From: Chryseobacterium oryctis
GTDB lineage: Bacteria; Bacteroidota; Bacteroidia; Flavobacteriales; Weeksellaceae
Reading direction: 5' to 3'
Assembly: GCF_025971925.1 (NCBI RefSeq)
Contig: NZ_JAPDHV010000001.1
Location: 248,001-312,000, forward strand
Length of the DNA: 64,000 bases
Both the position numbers and the translations under genes were made by a program. How positions within the stretch are numbered: the first letter of the stretch is position 1; each line of letters opens with the position of its first letter. Positions 16,283 through 25,166 of this stretch are shown here, piece after piece. Under the pieces are notes generated by a model. It saw only the letters and a program-made list of their open reading frames with translations. It made no database searches and was not told where the DNA came from.

Positions 16283-17905
16283 ATGCATTTATCTTACGTT
16301 TATGGTGCTTCTGATATCCCTTTATTGGGACAAACAATCGGAAGTAACCTAAAAAACACTGTTGAAAAATTTCCAAATCAAGAAGCATTAATATGTATTC
16401 ATCAAAATTATCGAGCAACTTATCAGGAATTTTATAATCAGACAACTGCTGTTGCAAAAGCTTTAATTTATCTAGGTGTTAAAGCCGGCGACCGAGTAGG
16501 CATATGGTCTACCAATCGATATGAATGGGTTCTTTTACAATATGCTACGGCAAGAATCGGAGTTATTTTAGTTAATATAAACCCCGCTTACAGAACCAGT
16601 GAACTGATTTTTGTGATCAACCAATCTGAAATGTCACATATTTTCTCATCTCTAAACTTCAAATCAAGTGACTATAAAAATATGATTGCTGATGCAAGAG
16701 AATTTTGTACGACATTAAAATCAGAAGTTTTCTTTGATGAAAATTGGGAGGATTTCCTCAATAACGGTCAGGAAATTTCTGACGATACTTTGAGAAGTTT
16801 TGAAGAACATGTTCAGTTTGACGACCCTGTAAATATTCAATATACATCCGGAACAACAGGTTTTCCAAAAGGCGTGACTCTTTCTCATCATAATATTTTA
16901 AACAACGGATATTTCATCGGAATACGTCTGAAATACACAGAAAAAGACAGAGTTTGTATTCCTGTTCCGTTTTATCATTGTTTCGGAATGGTAATCGGAA
17001 ATATATGCTGTACGTCTCATGGAGCTTGTATGGTAATTCCCAATGACAGCTTTGACCCGGAAATCACTCTAAAAACTGTTTCTAACGAAAAATGTACCTC
17101 TTTATACGGAGTTCCAACCATGTTTATTGCCGAATTAGCTGTAAAAAACTTTGACAGCTTTGATTTTTCAAGCTTGAGAACAGGTGTAATGGCAGGTTCT
17201 GTTTGTCCACCTGAAATTATGAAAAAAGTGGAAAGTCTTATGAACATTAAAGAAATGAGTATATGCTACGGAATGACAGAGACTTCCCCTGTATCTACTC
17301 AGACTTTGATAGGTACACCTTTAGAAAAACAGGTAAGCACCGTAGGTACGGTTCAGGATCATTTAGAAATAAAAATTGTTGACGAGAACGGAAGGATTTT
17401 AAAAAGAGGAGAGCATGGCGAACTTTGTACAAGAGGGTATTCTGTCATGTTAAAATACTGGAACGACCCTGAAAACACAAAAAAGGTAATAGACGAAGGA
17501 AGATGGATGCATACAGGTGACTTAGCCGTAATGGATGAAGAAGGATATATAACTATTTCCGGAAGAATAAAAGACTTAATTATTCGAGGAGGTGAAAATA
17601 TTTCTCCAAAAGAAATTGAAGATTTTTTATACACCTATCCCAATATCCTAGATGTTCAGATTATTGGTGTTCCAAGCGAAAAATTTGGGGAGGAAGTAAT
17701 GGCATGGGTAAAACTAAGAAAAGGGCACACGGTAACCGAGGAGGAGCTTCTAAACTACTGCAAAGGAAGAATAGCACATTATAAAGTACCTAAATTCTGG
17801 AAATTTGTAGATGAATTCCCAATGACGATTTCCGGCAAAATAAGAAAGGTCGAAATGCGTGAAATCTCTATCAAAGAACTAGGATTAGAAAGCGTTAACA
17901 AGTAA
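16283..17905 (+). CDS. AMP-forming acyl-CoA synthetase
   Basis: 540 residues of the ANL superfamily. The P-loop motif YTSGTTGFPKG lies around residues 192-202, the adenine-binding CYGMTETSP around 332-340, WMHTGDLAVMDEEGY around 412-426, and the catalytic Lys of the C-terminal lid in TISGKIRK around 515. It activates a carboxylic acid, probably a medium- or long-chain fatty acid, to acyl-AMP and acyl-CoA. Chain length cannot be read from sequence. Transcribed alone, ending at a terminator facing rpoN. Confidence 0.9.
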   Translation: MHLSYVYGASDIPLLGQTIGSNLKNTVEKFPNQEALICIHQNYRATYQEFYNQTTAVAKALIYLGVKAGDRVGIWSTNRYEWVLLQYATARIGVILVNINPAYRTSELIFVINQSEMSHIFSSLNFKSSDYKNMIADAREFCTTLKSEVFFDENWEDFLNNGQEISDDTLRSFEEHVQFDDPVNIQYTSGTTGFPKGVTLSHHNILNNGYFIGIRLKYTEKDRVCIPVPFYHCFGMVIGNICCTSHGACMVIPNDSFDPEITLKTVSNEKCTSLYGVPTMFIAELAVKNFDSFDFSSLRTGVMAGSVCPPEIMKKVESLMNIKEMSICYGMTETSPVSTQTLIGTPLEKQVSTVGTVQDHLEIKIVDENGRILKRGEHGELCTRGYSVMLKYWNDPENTKKVIDEGRWMHTGDLAVMDEEGYITISGRIKDLIIRGGENISPKEIEDFLYTYPNILDVQIIGVPSEKFGEEVMAWVKLRKGHTVTEEELLNYCKGRIAHYKVPKFWKFVDEFPMTISGKIRKVEMREISIKELGLESVNK

Positions 17906-17920
17906 TATTTCTATATAAAT

Positions 17921-17952
17921 AAAAAAGCATTTCGATTTGAAATGCTTTTTTA
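17921..17952. terminator. Bidirectional terminator between acyl-CoA synthetase and rpoN
   Basis: The arms AAAAAAGCATTTC and GAAATGCTTTTTT surround a 5-nt loop, symmetrical for both convergent genes. Confidence 0.85.
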
Positions 17953-17958
17953 TTTATT

Positions 17959-19422
17959 TTAAAGTTCTTTTCTTAATCTTGCAACAGGAATATTCAGTTG
18001 TTCTCGATATTTCGCAATCGTTCTTCTGGCGATATTATAACCCTGCTCCTTCAAAATTACAACTAAAGCGTCATCTGTAAGAGGTTTTCTCTTGTTTTCT
18101 TTACTGATAACTTCCTGAAGGTGAGTTTTAATTTCTTTTGTAGAAACTTCCTCTCCATCGTCATTCGTGAGACTATCAGAAAATAAATCTTTAAGATAAA
18201 CAATTCCGTTAGGTGTATCGGCGTATTTACTCTTCACCACCCTTGAAATGGTGGAAATATCAAAGCCTGTAATATCCGCAATATCCTTCAAAATCATTGG
18301 TTTTAGAGATTTCTCGTCTCCGGTAATAAAATATTCCTTCTGAAACTTCACAATTGCCGTAATTGTTTGCAACAGCGTATTCTGACGCTGATTAATTGCA
18401 TCAATATACCATTTTGCAGCATCTAATTTTTGCTTGATAAATAAAGCTGCCTGTTTGTGTTCAGATGAATTTTTATCATGAGAATACGTTGATAAAATAT
18501 CTTTATATTCTTCAGAAACTCTTAAAGTCGGTGCATTTTTACTATTCAACATCGGAATTACCTGTCCGTCTTTTACCTGAATCACAAAATCCGGAATAAT
18601 TTCCTGATTAATGGTAATCGTTTGAGTATCGAAATTCCCTCCTACTTTTGGAGATAATTTTGAAATTTCGTCCAAAGCATCTTTCAAGTCCTCTTCTTCA
18701 ATATCATACTTCTGAATAATTTTATTGTAGTGCTTATTCGTCAAAGCATCAAATTGATGTCTCAAAATATTAGCTGCCAAAATAACAGCCTTGTCTGAAC
18801 TTACTTTCTTTTCAATCTGTAAAAGAAGACATTCCTGAAGTCCCCTTGCCCCTACTCCGGGTGGATCCAGCTTTTGAACGTAATTTTCTAAAATATCCTC
18901 AACTTTTTCTTTCGTAGTATAAATCCCCTGAGAAAAAGCCAAATCATCAACAATAGATTTGATTTCTCTTCTCAAATATCCATCTGTATCAAGATTTCCT
19001 ATGATATATTCAGCAATTCTTAAATCTTCTGCGCTAATATTCACCAGATTAATCTGCTCCATAAGATAATCATAAAGGGATTGACCTTCTGTCAAAAGAC
19101 TTTCATTATCAAACTCTTCATCATCCGGAGAATAGTTGCTGGATGCTGTTTTATATGTAGGTTCGTCGTCGTAAAGATATTCGTTTACATCAAAATCTGT
19201 TTCAATACTTTCAGTACCCTCATCCTCATAGGCGTCATCTAAAGAAGAATATTCATCATCTTTAGATTCCTCTTTTACAATTTCCAAAGCAGGGTTTTCT
19301 TCAAGCTCTCTCTCCAATTCTTCTTCAAATTCCAACGTATGAAGCTGAATCAACTTCATTAATTGGATTTGCTGAGGAGCTAACTTTTGCCCTAGTTTGA
19401 GTTGTAGGTGTTGTTTAAGCAT
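17959..19422 (-). CDS. rpoN: RNA polymerase sigma-54 factor
   Basis: 487 residues with the three sigma-54 regions. Region I is LKLGQKLAPQQIQLMKLIQL at residues 8-27 with the leucine/glutamine pattern contacted by enhancer-binding ATPases. An acidic region II follows (about 55-110), then the core-binding domain (VQKLDPPGVGARGLQECLL) and the C-terminal RpoN box ARRTIAKYRE. It directs activator-dependent transcription from -24/-12 promoters. No enhancer-binding protein is encoded in the window. A -24/-12-like site lies just upstream on the opposite strand (19491). Confidence 0.97.
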   Translation of the reverse strand: MLKQHLQLKLGQKLAPQQIQLMKLIQLHTLEFEEELERELEENPALEIVKEESKDDEYSSLDDAYEDEGTESIETDFDVNEYLYDDEPTYKTASSNYSPDDEEFDNESLLTEGQSLYDYLMEQINLVNISAEDLRIAEYIIGNLDTDGYLRREIKSIVDDLAFSQGIYTTKEKVEDILENYVQKLDPPGVGARGLQECLLLQIEKKVSSDKAVILAANILRHQFDALTNKHYNKIIQKYDIEEEDLKDALDEISKLSPKVGGNFDTQTITINQEIIPDFVIQVKDGQVIPMLNSKNAPTLRVSEEYKDILSTYSHDKNSSEHKQAALFIKQKLDAAKWYIDAINQRQNTLLQTITAIVKFQKEYFITGDEKSLKPMILKDIADITGFDISTISRVVKSKYADTPNGIVYLKDLFSDSLTNDDGEEVSTKEIKTHLQEVISKENKRKPLTDDALVVILKEQGYNIARRTIAKYREQLNIPVARLRKEL

Positions 19423-19490
19423 ATTAATCTTTGTATTTTAACATAACATATTCTACGAATTTAATAAATTTATTTGTAGAAAAATAATTT

Positions 19491-19507
19491 TTAGCACGAT
19501 TTTTGCA
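19491..19507 (+). promoter_or_regulatory. Sigma-54-like promoter next to rpoN
   Basis: TTAGCACGATTTTTGCA agrees with the sigma-54 consensus TTGGCACGnnnnTTGCA except for one base of the -24 GG. The spacing between the -24 pair and the -12 GC is the required 10 nt. It points away from rpoN, into the short stretch before a strong terminator. Confidence 0.45.
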
Positions 19508-19517
19508 TAACAACCTT

Positions 19518-19580
19518 TAGCTTAGTAAACTATTTAAAAATAAACAAAAAAGCCTTAAATATTATTTTAAGGCTTTTTTT
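19518..19580 (+). ncRNA. Possible small RNA of about 60 nt from the sigma-54-like site
   Basis: A start 12 nt downstream of the -12 GC would be near 19518, and the strong hairpin with T-run ends at about 19580. No ORF lies between. The stretch is AT-rich with an unstructured 5' part. The hairpin also serves asnS on the other strand, so a terminator without an RNA on this strand is the simple alternative. Confidence 0.3.
19546..19578. terminator. Terminator behind asnS, also functional on the plus strand
   Basis: The arms AAAAAGCCTTAAA and TTTAAGGCTTTTT with a 5-nt loop; T-runs on both strands. Confidence 0.85.
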
Positions 19581-19584
19581 ATTT

Positions 19585-21033
19585 TTAGAATTCTGCATTT
19601 TTCGGTGTTCTTGGGAAAGGAATTACATCTCTGATGTTGGTCATTCCTGTTACGAAAAGTACTAACCTTTCTAGTCCTAAACCAAATCCTGCGTGAGGCA
19701 CAGAACCGAATTTTCTAGTATCAAGATACCACCAAAGTTCATGCTCATCCACATGCATTTCATCCATTTTTTGTTTTAAAACATCCAATCTTGCTTCTCT
19801 CTCAGAACCTCCGATAATTTCTCCGATTCCAGGGAAAAGAACATCCATTGCAGCTACCGTTTTATTATCATCGTTCAGCTTCATGTAGAATGCTTTGATT
19901 TCTTTAGGATAATCAAATAAAACTACAGGACTTTCAAAATGTTTTTCCACCAAATATCTTTCGTGCTCAGACTGAAGGTCTGTTCCCCATTTTTCAACAG
20001 GATATACAAATTTTCCTTTTTTATTTTCTTTAGAGTTCAATAAAATCTCAATTGCTTCCGTATAGCTAACTCTTTTGAAACGCTTGGCAACAACATTTTG
20101 AAGTTTTTCGATAAGACCTTCTTTAGCTCTTTCTTTTTCCGGCTTAGATTTTTGTTCTTCAGCAAAACGTTTGTCTAAAAACTCTAAATCATCTTTGCAA
20201 TTATCTAGTACATACTGGATCACATATTTTAAGAAATCTTCCGCCAAATCGATGTTATCTTCGAGATTGTTGAAAGCAACTTCAGGCTCAATCATCCAAA
20301 ATTCCGCCAAGTGACGCGTAGTATTTGAATTTTCAGCACGGAAAGTTGGTCCGAAAGTATAGATTCTCCCCAATCCCATTGCTGCAGTTTCTCCCTCTAA
20401 CTGACCAGAAACCGTTAAGTTCGTTTTTCTACCAAAGAAATCTTGTGAAAAATCAATATCTCCTTGTTCATCTCTTGGAATATTGTTCAAATCGAAGTTC
20501 GTTACTCCAAACATTTCTCCAGCTCCTTCTGCATCAGCTCCCGTAATGACTGGTGTATTGATATAGAAAAACTGATTTTTATTAAAGAATGAATGAATTG
20601 CAAAACTCACGGCGTGACGCACTCTGAAAACAGCTCCAAATAAATTCGTTCTAAATCTCAAATGCGCCTGTTCTCTCAACACTTCTAATGAATGCTTTTT
20701 AGGCTGAAGAATAGTTTTATCCCTATCTTCAGTAAAGTTATCTCCTAAAATGATAATTTTTTTAGCAATAATTTCGACTGTTTGTCCGGCTCCCTGACTT
20801 TCTACCACCTCACCTACAACCTTCAAAGAAGCTGCTGTACTGATTTTACTAATAATCTCTTCGTCAAAATTTTCGAAATCAACAACTATTTGCAAATTAT
20901 TAATCGTAGAACCATCATTAAGCGCAATGAAGCGATTTGAACGGAACGCTCTTACCCAACCGTAAACCGTAATGTCATGATGTAATACTTTCTTGTAATC
21001 CTGTAGGATTTCCTTAATTGTCTGCTTTTTCAT
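19585..21033 (-). CDS. asnS: Asparaginyl-tRNA synthetase
   Basis: 482 residues. An OB-fold anticodon domain at the N-terminus ([19 protein letters not shown], about residues 19-37) is followed by the class II catalytic core: motif 2 in [21 protein letters not shown] and motif 3 in [16 protein letters not shown]. The FWMIEPE and ending PFPRTP support AsnRS rather than AspRS. Charges tRNA-Asn in the cytoplasm. Confidence 0.97.
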   Translation of the reverse strand: MKKQTIKEILQDYKKVLHHDITVYGWVRAFRSNRFIALNDGSTINNLQIVVDFENFDEEIISKISTAASLKVVGEVVESQGAGQTVEIIAKKIIILGDNFTEDRDKTILQPKKHSLEVLREQAHLRFRTNLFGAVFRVRHAVSFAIHSFFNKNQFFYINTPVITGADAEGAGEMFGVTNFDLNNIPRDEQGDIDFSQDFFGRKTNLTVSGQLEGETAAMGLGRIYTFGPTFRAENSNTTRHLAEFWMIEPEVAFNNLEDNIDLAEDFLKYVIQYVLDNCKDDLEFLDKRFAEEQKSKPEKERAKEGLIEKLQNVVAKRFKRVSYTEAIEILLNSKENKKGKFVYPVEKWGTDLQSEHERYLVEKHFESPVVLFDYPKEIKAFYMKLNDDNKTVAAMDVLFPGIGEIIGGSEREARLDVLKQKMDEMHVDEHELWWYLDTRKFGSVPHAGFGLGLERLVLFVTGMTNIRDVIPFPRTPKNAEF

Positions 21034-21070
21034 TTGTTGATTAAAATTTTTGTATAAAAATTAATGTCTG

Positions 21071-21078
21071 CAAAGTTA
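21071..21078 (-). promoter_or_regulatory. -7 box of asnS
   Basis: TAACTTTG on the minus strand, full match to TAnnTTTG, leader of about 32 nt. Confidence 0.5.
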
Positions 21079-21156
21079 CAAAAAAACAGCGCAACTTGAT
21101 GATTACGCTGTCTTTTTAAATCATTGTACAATTATTTAATCTAAACTAAGAAATTA

Positions 21157-21756
21157 TCAATTAAAGAATATTGATTTTTTGTGAATTTTTCCCTTTCTAA
21201 TCTTCCATGCATGATAAGAACTTGGGACATCATACTGCCATTTCGGAAGCAGCAAAATAATCAGAATAACGTCAATATGGGAAATAAATCCAAGTATAAC
21301 AGCCAAATTTAAAGCCCAACCGGTCTGTTGGAATCCAATCAGATAAGTAAAAGCAATTAATAAACTTAAACCCCACATTTTTGAAAGAAAAGCATGAGTA
21401 CAGGTTTCTTTTCCGAATTTCCAGATACTCACAACATAACAAAACGCCTCCATGACGAAGATTAAAACAATTCCTTGCCATTCGTTTTTAATTAACTCTG
21501 GATTTAAAAAGTAAGAAGAAAAACCTAACGAAAGCCAAAAAATCAAATCGGTCTGACTATCTAATCTTCTCAGTTTTTCTGAGGAAACCCCCACTTTTCT
21601 GGCTATGATTCCGTCAAAAATATCTGTTAATAGTCCTAGATACATTAATGAAAGAATTAAAACACTTGAATTTTTCTCTTTGAAGTAAGCCAAAGAAAGA
21701 ATTATGGGTGCAAGAACAAATCTTACAGCAATTAGTAAATAAGGTATCGCTTTCAT
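21157..21756 (-). CDS. CDP-alcohol phosphatidyltransferase family membrane protein
   Basis: 199 residues with about five hydrophobic segments. The active-site signature of the family, DxxDGxxAR-x8-G-x3-D-x3-D, is present as Asp45, Asp48-Gly49, Ala52-Arg53, Asp66 and Asp70, but the conserved Gly before the third Asp is Leu62. All metal- and substrate-binding acids are kept. These enzymes join a CDP-activated lipid to an alcohol; the acceptor here is unknown and the true phosphatidylserine synthase appears to be the gene at 51784. Ends before a short protein gene on the same strand. Confidence 0.8.
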   Translation of the reverse strand: MKAIPYLLIAVRFVLAPIILSLAYFKEKNSSVLILSLMYLGLLTDIFDGIIARKVGVSSEKLRRLDSQTDLIFWLSLGFSSYFLNPELIKNEWQGIVLIFVMEAFCYVVSIWKFGKETCTHAFLSKMWGLSLLIAFTYLIGFQQTGWALNLAVILGFISHIDVILIILLLPKWQYDVPSSYHAWKIRKGKIHKKSIFFN

Positions 21757-21774
21757 AACAAATATTTTAAAAAT

Positions 21775-22251
21775 TTAAAAAACTAGATTGATACCCCAAG
21801 AATACCTAAACCCTTTTGTAGAAAAGTGTTTATAGGGAGTAAATTCATAATTGTAACCTAATTCTGCGGTAAAAAAGTAGTAAAAATTAATACCAAATTT
21901 CGGAGAAACCGCATTGGGTGTAATACCTGCCCCCAAATATAAGCTGCGTATCACAGCCTTCTGACCTTCGAATGATTTAATTTTATGAAAATAATCAAGT
22001 TCAGGAATAACGATAAATTTCCTTTCAGGTAAATCCCACCAATTAAAATGCCCTCTTAAACTGTAATAATTTTTACCATTTTCTGATGGAATTTTCATTC
22101 CTATTGAAAGGAATCCTTTGTTGTCAAAACTTGTACATTCTATTCTTGTACTTAATATTAATATTGCACTTTCCCACTCTTTATCTCTTCCAATTTGTGC
22201 CTTAAAAAGGGAACAAAATAATACTGTACAACATAAAATTAAATTTTTCAT
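21775..22251 (-). CDS. Exported protein of unknown function, probably beta-rich
   Basis: 158 residues. A signal peptide (MKNLILCCTVLFCSLFKAQ) is followed by alternating hydrophobic and polar strands with many aromatic residues (SLRGHFNWWDLP, GINFYYFFTAELGYNYEF) and a C-terminal Phe (WGINLVF), a pattern of small outer-membrane beta-barrels. Not recognised as a named family. It lies 18 nt upstream of the phosphatidyltransferase gene, so the two are probably cotranscribed. Confidence 0.7.
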   Translation of the reverse strand: MKNLILCCTVLFCSLFKAQIGRDKEWESAILILSTRIECTSFDNKGFLSIGMKIPSENGKNYYSLRGHFNWWDLPERKFIVIPELDYFHKIKSFEGQKAVIRSLYLGAGITPNAVSPKFGINFYYFFTAELGYNYEFTPYKHFSTKGFRYSWGINLVF

Positions 22252-22332
22252 AGCTTATTATTTAAAATTATAAGCCAAAATTATCCTCGAAAAGCATAAA
22301 AATAAATGCGAAAAAAAATAAAAATAAATAAG

Positions 22333-22340
22333 TAAATTTG
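22333..22340 (+). promoter_or_regulatory. -7 box deciding the start of the HTH gene
   Basis: TAAATTTG is a full consensus match. It overlaps the in-frame GTG at 22340, so that codon cannot be the start, and the ATG at 22358 fits with a leader of about 12 nt. Confidence 0.5.
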
Positions 22341-22357
22341 TGAAAATCACAAAAAAC

Positions 22358-23284
22358 ATGTATCAGGAAGTTTTACTCAAAGAAATCCGTAAAAAAATAG
22401 GTCAAAAATCTTTGAATGATGAAATTGCCAATATTCTCAATATTAGTTACGATGCAGCTCACAGAAGAACTTCTTTGAAAGCTAAATTCAGTATGGATGA
22501 AGCTTTAGAGCTCGCTAAATATTATCAAATTTCATTAAATCAATTCATAACATCAGACAATCAAATTTTAGCACAAAAAACATCAGCAGTAAACGAAACA
22601 GAGGATTTACAATCTTTCTTTCGGAATAACCTCAATGTTTTTGAAAACCTTCCTCTTTCTGAAGAAATGACAATTTACTATTCAGCGAAAGACATCCCGT
22701 TTTTTTATACCCTTTCCGATACTTTACTTGCAAGATTCAAAATCTATGTATGGATGAATTTATTGAACGCGAAACAAGTTTCATCTCCTTTCTCACAGTT
22801 TTCTCCACCAAATTTTGAATTCGACACAAAAGAATTAAGAAAAAAATATGAAGAACAAAATGTCGTAGAATTATGGAATGAAATGACTATCTCCAGTATT
22901 TTGCAACAGATTTCATTTTATTGCGACACCAGACTCTTACAAAAAAATGAAGCTAAAATTATACTGGAAGAATTAAAGGAATTGATTGAATATATCGAAC
23001 AAAAAACAGAGAACAATCCAAAATTTCATTTGTACGAAAACGAATTGATGCATCTTTCCAACGATATCTTCTTTCATCATCCTCAACAGTCGCTTTTTGC
23101 TATACCTGTCAATATGTTTGGATACCTCCTAATTAATGATGTAAAAACATGCAATGAGACAAAGAACTATTTTGATCATCAGATTAAAAATTCAAAGTCA
23201 ATGACTACCTCAGGAAATAGAGACAGAAAAATTTTCTTCAATAAAATGTATGAAAAAATAGAAATTTTGACGAATAGTATTTAA
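22358..23284 (+). CDS. Helix-turn-helix regulator-like protein
   Basis: 308 residues from the ATG at 22358. The N-terminal 60 residues look like a phage-repressor-type DNA-binding domain (LKEIRKKIGQKSLNDEIANILNISYDAAHRRTSLKAKFSMDEALELAKYY, shown here only as a region). The remaining 240 residues are helical and not recognised; they include a run of aromatic residues (YYSAKDIPFFYTL) and may bind a ligand or oligomerise. No neighbour on the same strand gives a target. The DNA-binding role is likely; everything else is open. Confidence 0.65.
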   Translation: MYQEVLLKEIRKKIGQKSLNDEIANILNISYDAAHRRTSLKAKFSMDEALELAKYYQISLNQFITSDNQILAQKTSAVNETEDLQSFFRNNLNVFENLPLSEEMTIYYSAKDIPFFYTLSDTLLARFKIYVWMNLLNAKQVSSPFSQFSPPNFEFDTKELRKKYEEQNVVELWNEMTISSILQQISFYCDTRLLQKNEAKIILEELKELIEYIEQKTENNPKFHLYENELMHLSNDIFFHHPQQSLFAIPVNMFGYLLINDVKTCNETKNYFDHQIKNSKSMTTSGNRDRKIFFNKMYEKIEILTNSI

Positions 23285-23290
23285 GAAAAA

Positions 23291-23833
23291 CTATTCGTCT
23301 TTTTTAGAAGGAATTAAAAAGACATCTATCAAGCCTTCAGGAAGCTCCATCTTGATGAATCTCTCCTCTCTGTTAACCTCAATAATCCAGTTTTTGATAA
23401 TGGGAATTACAACTTCTTTTCCGTCAAGATTGGTAATAAAATAAACCTGCGCTGTCTGATCGTTCACAGATCTAATCACTCCACAGTCATTATCATTTTC
23501 ATCAAGAATATTATAACCTATAATCTCGTGATAATAAAATTGTTTTCCTGTAAGTTTTGGCAAACTAGATAGAGGCAGATACACATCTTTACCCAAAGAC
23601 TGATCAACAAGAGCTTCAGTAGAATTTTTGAAAGCGATATTAAGAGCATCTAATTTGCTCCAGGATGATTTTTCAATAAAAAAAGGAACCAATAATCCGT
23701 TGATTTCAACGAATATTGATTCCAGTTTATTGTAAAGCTCGGGTTGGTCTGTATCCAATTTAAGGATAACGTTTCCCGCAAGTCCGTGTCTGCGTGTGAT
23801 TTTTCCTAATAAATAGCAATCTTCTTTACGCAT
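23291..23833 (-). CDS. rimM: Ribosome maturation factor RimM
   Basis: 180 residues: the N-terminal RimM beta-barrel (LGKITRRHGLAGNVILKLDTD, about 9-29) and the C-terminal PRC barrel (YYHEIIGYNILDENDNDCG and VIPIIKNWIIEVNREE). It assists 30S assembly near S19. It starts 11 nt after the rpsP stop, the common rpsP-rimM order. Confidence 0.95.
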   Translation of the reverse strand: MRKEDCYLLGKITRRHGLAGNVILKLDTDQPELYNKLESIFVEINGLLVPFFIEKSSWSKLDALNIAFKNSTEALVDQSLGKDVYLPLSSLPKLTGKQFYYHEIIGYNILDENDNDCGVIRSVNDQTAQVYFITNLDGKEVVIPIIKNWIIEVNREERFIKMELPEGLIDVFLIPSKKDE

Positions 23834-23844
23834 ACAGGATTTTC

Positions 23845-24408
23845 TTAAGCTTCAGTGTTTTCTTCAGTTTCAGCAGCAGGAGCTTCACCTTCTGTAGCTT
23901 CAGCAACTTCTTCAGCAGGTGCATTAGCAGCCTCTTCAGCAGCTTTAGCATCAGCTTCAGCTTGTGCAGCAGCAGCGATTCTAGCTTCGTTTACTTTAGC
24001 TTCAGCCTCTAAAGCAGCTTTTTTAGCATCAGCTTTAGCAGTAGCTAAACCTTCTACTTTACCTTGAACTTTAGATTCTTTAGCTTCAACCCAAGCATTA
24101 AATCTTTTTTCAGCTTCAGCTTCATCAAAAGCACCTTTAGCAACACCTCCTTGTAAGTGTTTTTTGTAAAGAGCACCTTTGTAAGATAAAATAGCTCTTG
24201 CAGTATCAGTTGGCTGAGCACCATTGTTTAACCACTTTACAGCAGAATCAACATTTAAATCGATAGTTGCAGGGTTAGTAATTGGGTTGTAAGTTCCTAG
24301 TTTTTCGATGAATTTACCATCTCTTCTTGATCTAGAATCTGCAACCACGATGTGGAAGAAAGGTTTTCCTTTTTTACCGTGTCTTTGTAATCTGATTTTT
24401 ACTGACAT
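23845..24408 (-). CDS. rpsP: Ribosomal protein S16 with long Ala/Glu-rich extension
   Basis: Residues 1-85 are S16 proper (VKIRLQRHGKKGKPFFHIVVADSR, NPITNPATIDLNVD, GAQPTDTARAIL; region shown in parts). S16 is usually 80-90 residues; here about 100 further residues follow, dominated by Ala, Glu and Lys (EAEAKVNEARIAAAAQAEAD, then APAEEVAEATEGEAPA), probably one long helix and an acidic tail. Extended S16 is recalled as common in Bacteroidota. First gene of the rpsP-rimM operon, from a near-perfect promoter. Confidence 0.95.
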   Translation of the reverse strand: MSVKIRLQRHGKKGKPFFHIVVADSRSRRDGKFIEKLGTYNPITNPATIDLNVDSAVKWLNNGAQPTDTARAILSYKGALYKKHLQGGVAKGAFDEAEAEKRFNAWVEAKESKVQGKVEGLATAKADAKKAALEAEAKVNEARIAAAAQAEADAKAAEEAANAPAEEVAEATEGEAPAAETEENTEA

Positions 24409-24456
24409 AATGTTTTAATTTTAGGGGAACTCGTCCCAGTTAAATATTTAAGAGTG

Positions 24457-24486
24457 CAAAGATAAACAAAAATTCTAATGTAACAA
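24457..24486 (-). promoter_or_regulatory. Promoter of rpsP-rimM
   Basis: On the minus strand: TTG at 24486-24484, a 19-nt spacer, TATCTTTG at 24464-24457. A complete match in sequence and spacing to the flavobacterial consensus; leader of about 42 nt. Confidence 0.7.
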
Positions 24487-24577
24487 TTATTAAATATAAC
24501 AATTTATCAGTTTAATAATGTAAACAATATATTTACTACTTTTTGAGGCAATTTTTCATTGATAGATTAGTAAACTG

Positions 24578-25099
24578 TTAGATTGTTACATTAGATATTC
24601 CCATATAAAACAATCCCAAACATTTCTGATTTTCCTCGATTAACAAAGATTCTTTCAGATTTTCTACAATCTTTGGAGAACTCCAATAACAACCGATTCC
24701 GTTTGCTGTGCAGGAAAGATACATATTCTGTACAGCCATTGAAACAGCAGCTATCTCTTCCCATTCCGGAATCATCCCACTGAAATTGACAACAATAGAA
24801 ATCACAACATTTGCTTTATGTATTTTAAAGCCTATATCCTGATATTTTTTCTCTAAAAAAAGCTGTTCCGGTTGTGTTGCTTTATAAATAGATTGCATTT
24901 CCAAAGCCAATTTCGATTTTTCTTCACCTTTGAAAATCTTAAAGCGCCATGGTTTAGTACGTTTGTGATTGGGAGCAAACTTTGCTGAATTTAAAATTTC
25001 ATCAACAATCTCCTGAGAAATTTCGGTATCACTATAATCTTTAGGAAAAACACTCCTTCTTTGCTCTATTATTTCTTTTAAAATTTCTGCTTTATTCAT
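24578..25099 (-). CDS. Nitroreductase family protein
   Basis: 173 residues of the FMN-dependent nitroreductase fold: EQRRSVFPKDYSD with the phosphate-binding Arg pair, FAPNHKRTKPWRFKIF, AVQNMYLSCTANGIGCYWSS and the C-terminal GLFYMGI. The length and NHKRTKPWRF are close to the YdjA-like group. It reduces nitro or quinone compounds with NAD(P)H; natural substrate unknown. A promoter box ends 5 nt before the ATG. Confidence 0.88.
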   Translation of the reverse strand: MNKAEILKEIIEQRRSVFPKDYSDTEISQEIVDEILNSAKFAPNHKRTKPWRFKIFKGEEKSKLALEMQSIYKATQPEQLFLEKKYQDIGFKIHKANVVISIVVNFSGMIPEWEEIAAVSMAVQNMYLSCTANGIGCYWSSPKIVENLKESLLIEENQKCLGLFYMGISNVTI

Positions 25100-25104
25100 A
25101 GAAG

Positions 25105-25112
25105 CAAAATTA
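25105..25112 (-). promoter_or_regulatory. -7 box immediately before the nitroreductase ATG
   Basis: TAATTTTG on the minus strand, full match, 5 nt before the start codon at 25099; suggests a leaderless or nearly leaderless transcript. Confidence 0.45.
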
Positions 25113-25166
25113 CAATAAGTAACTTAATATATTAAACATTAATGCACACTTACATTAATATTGATA

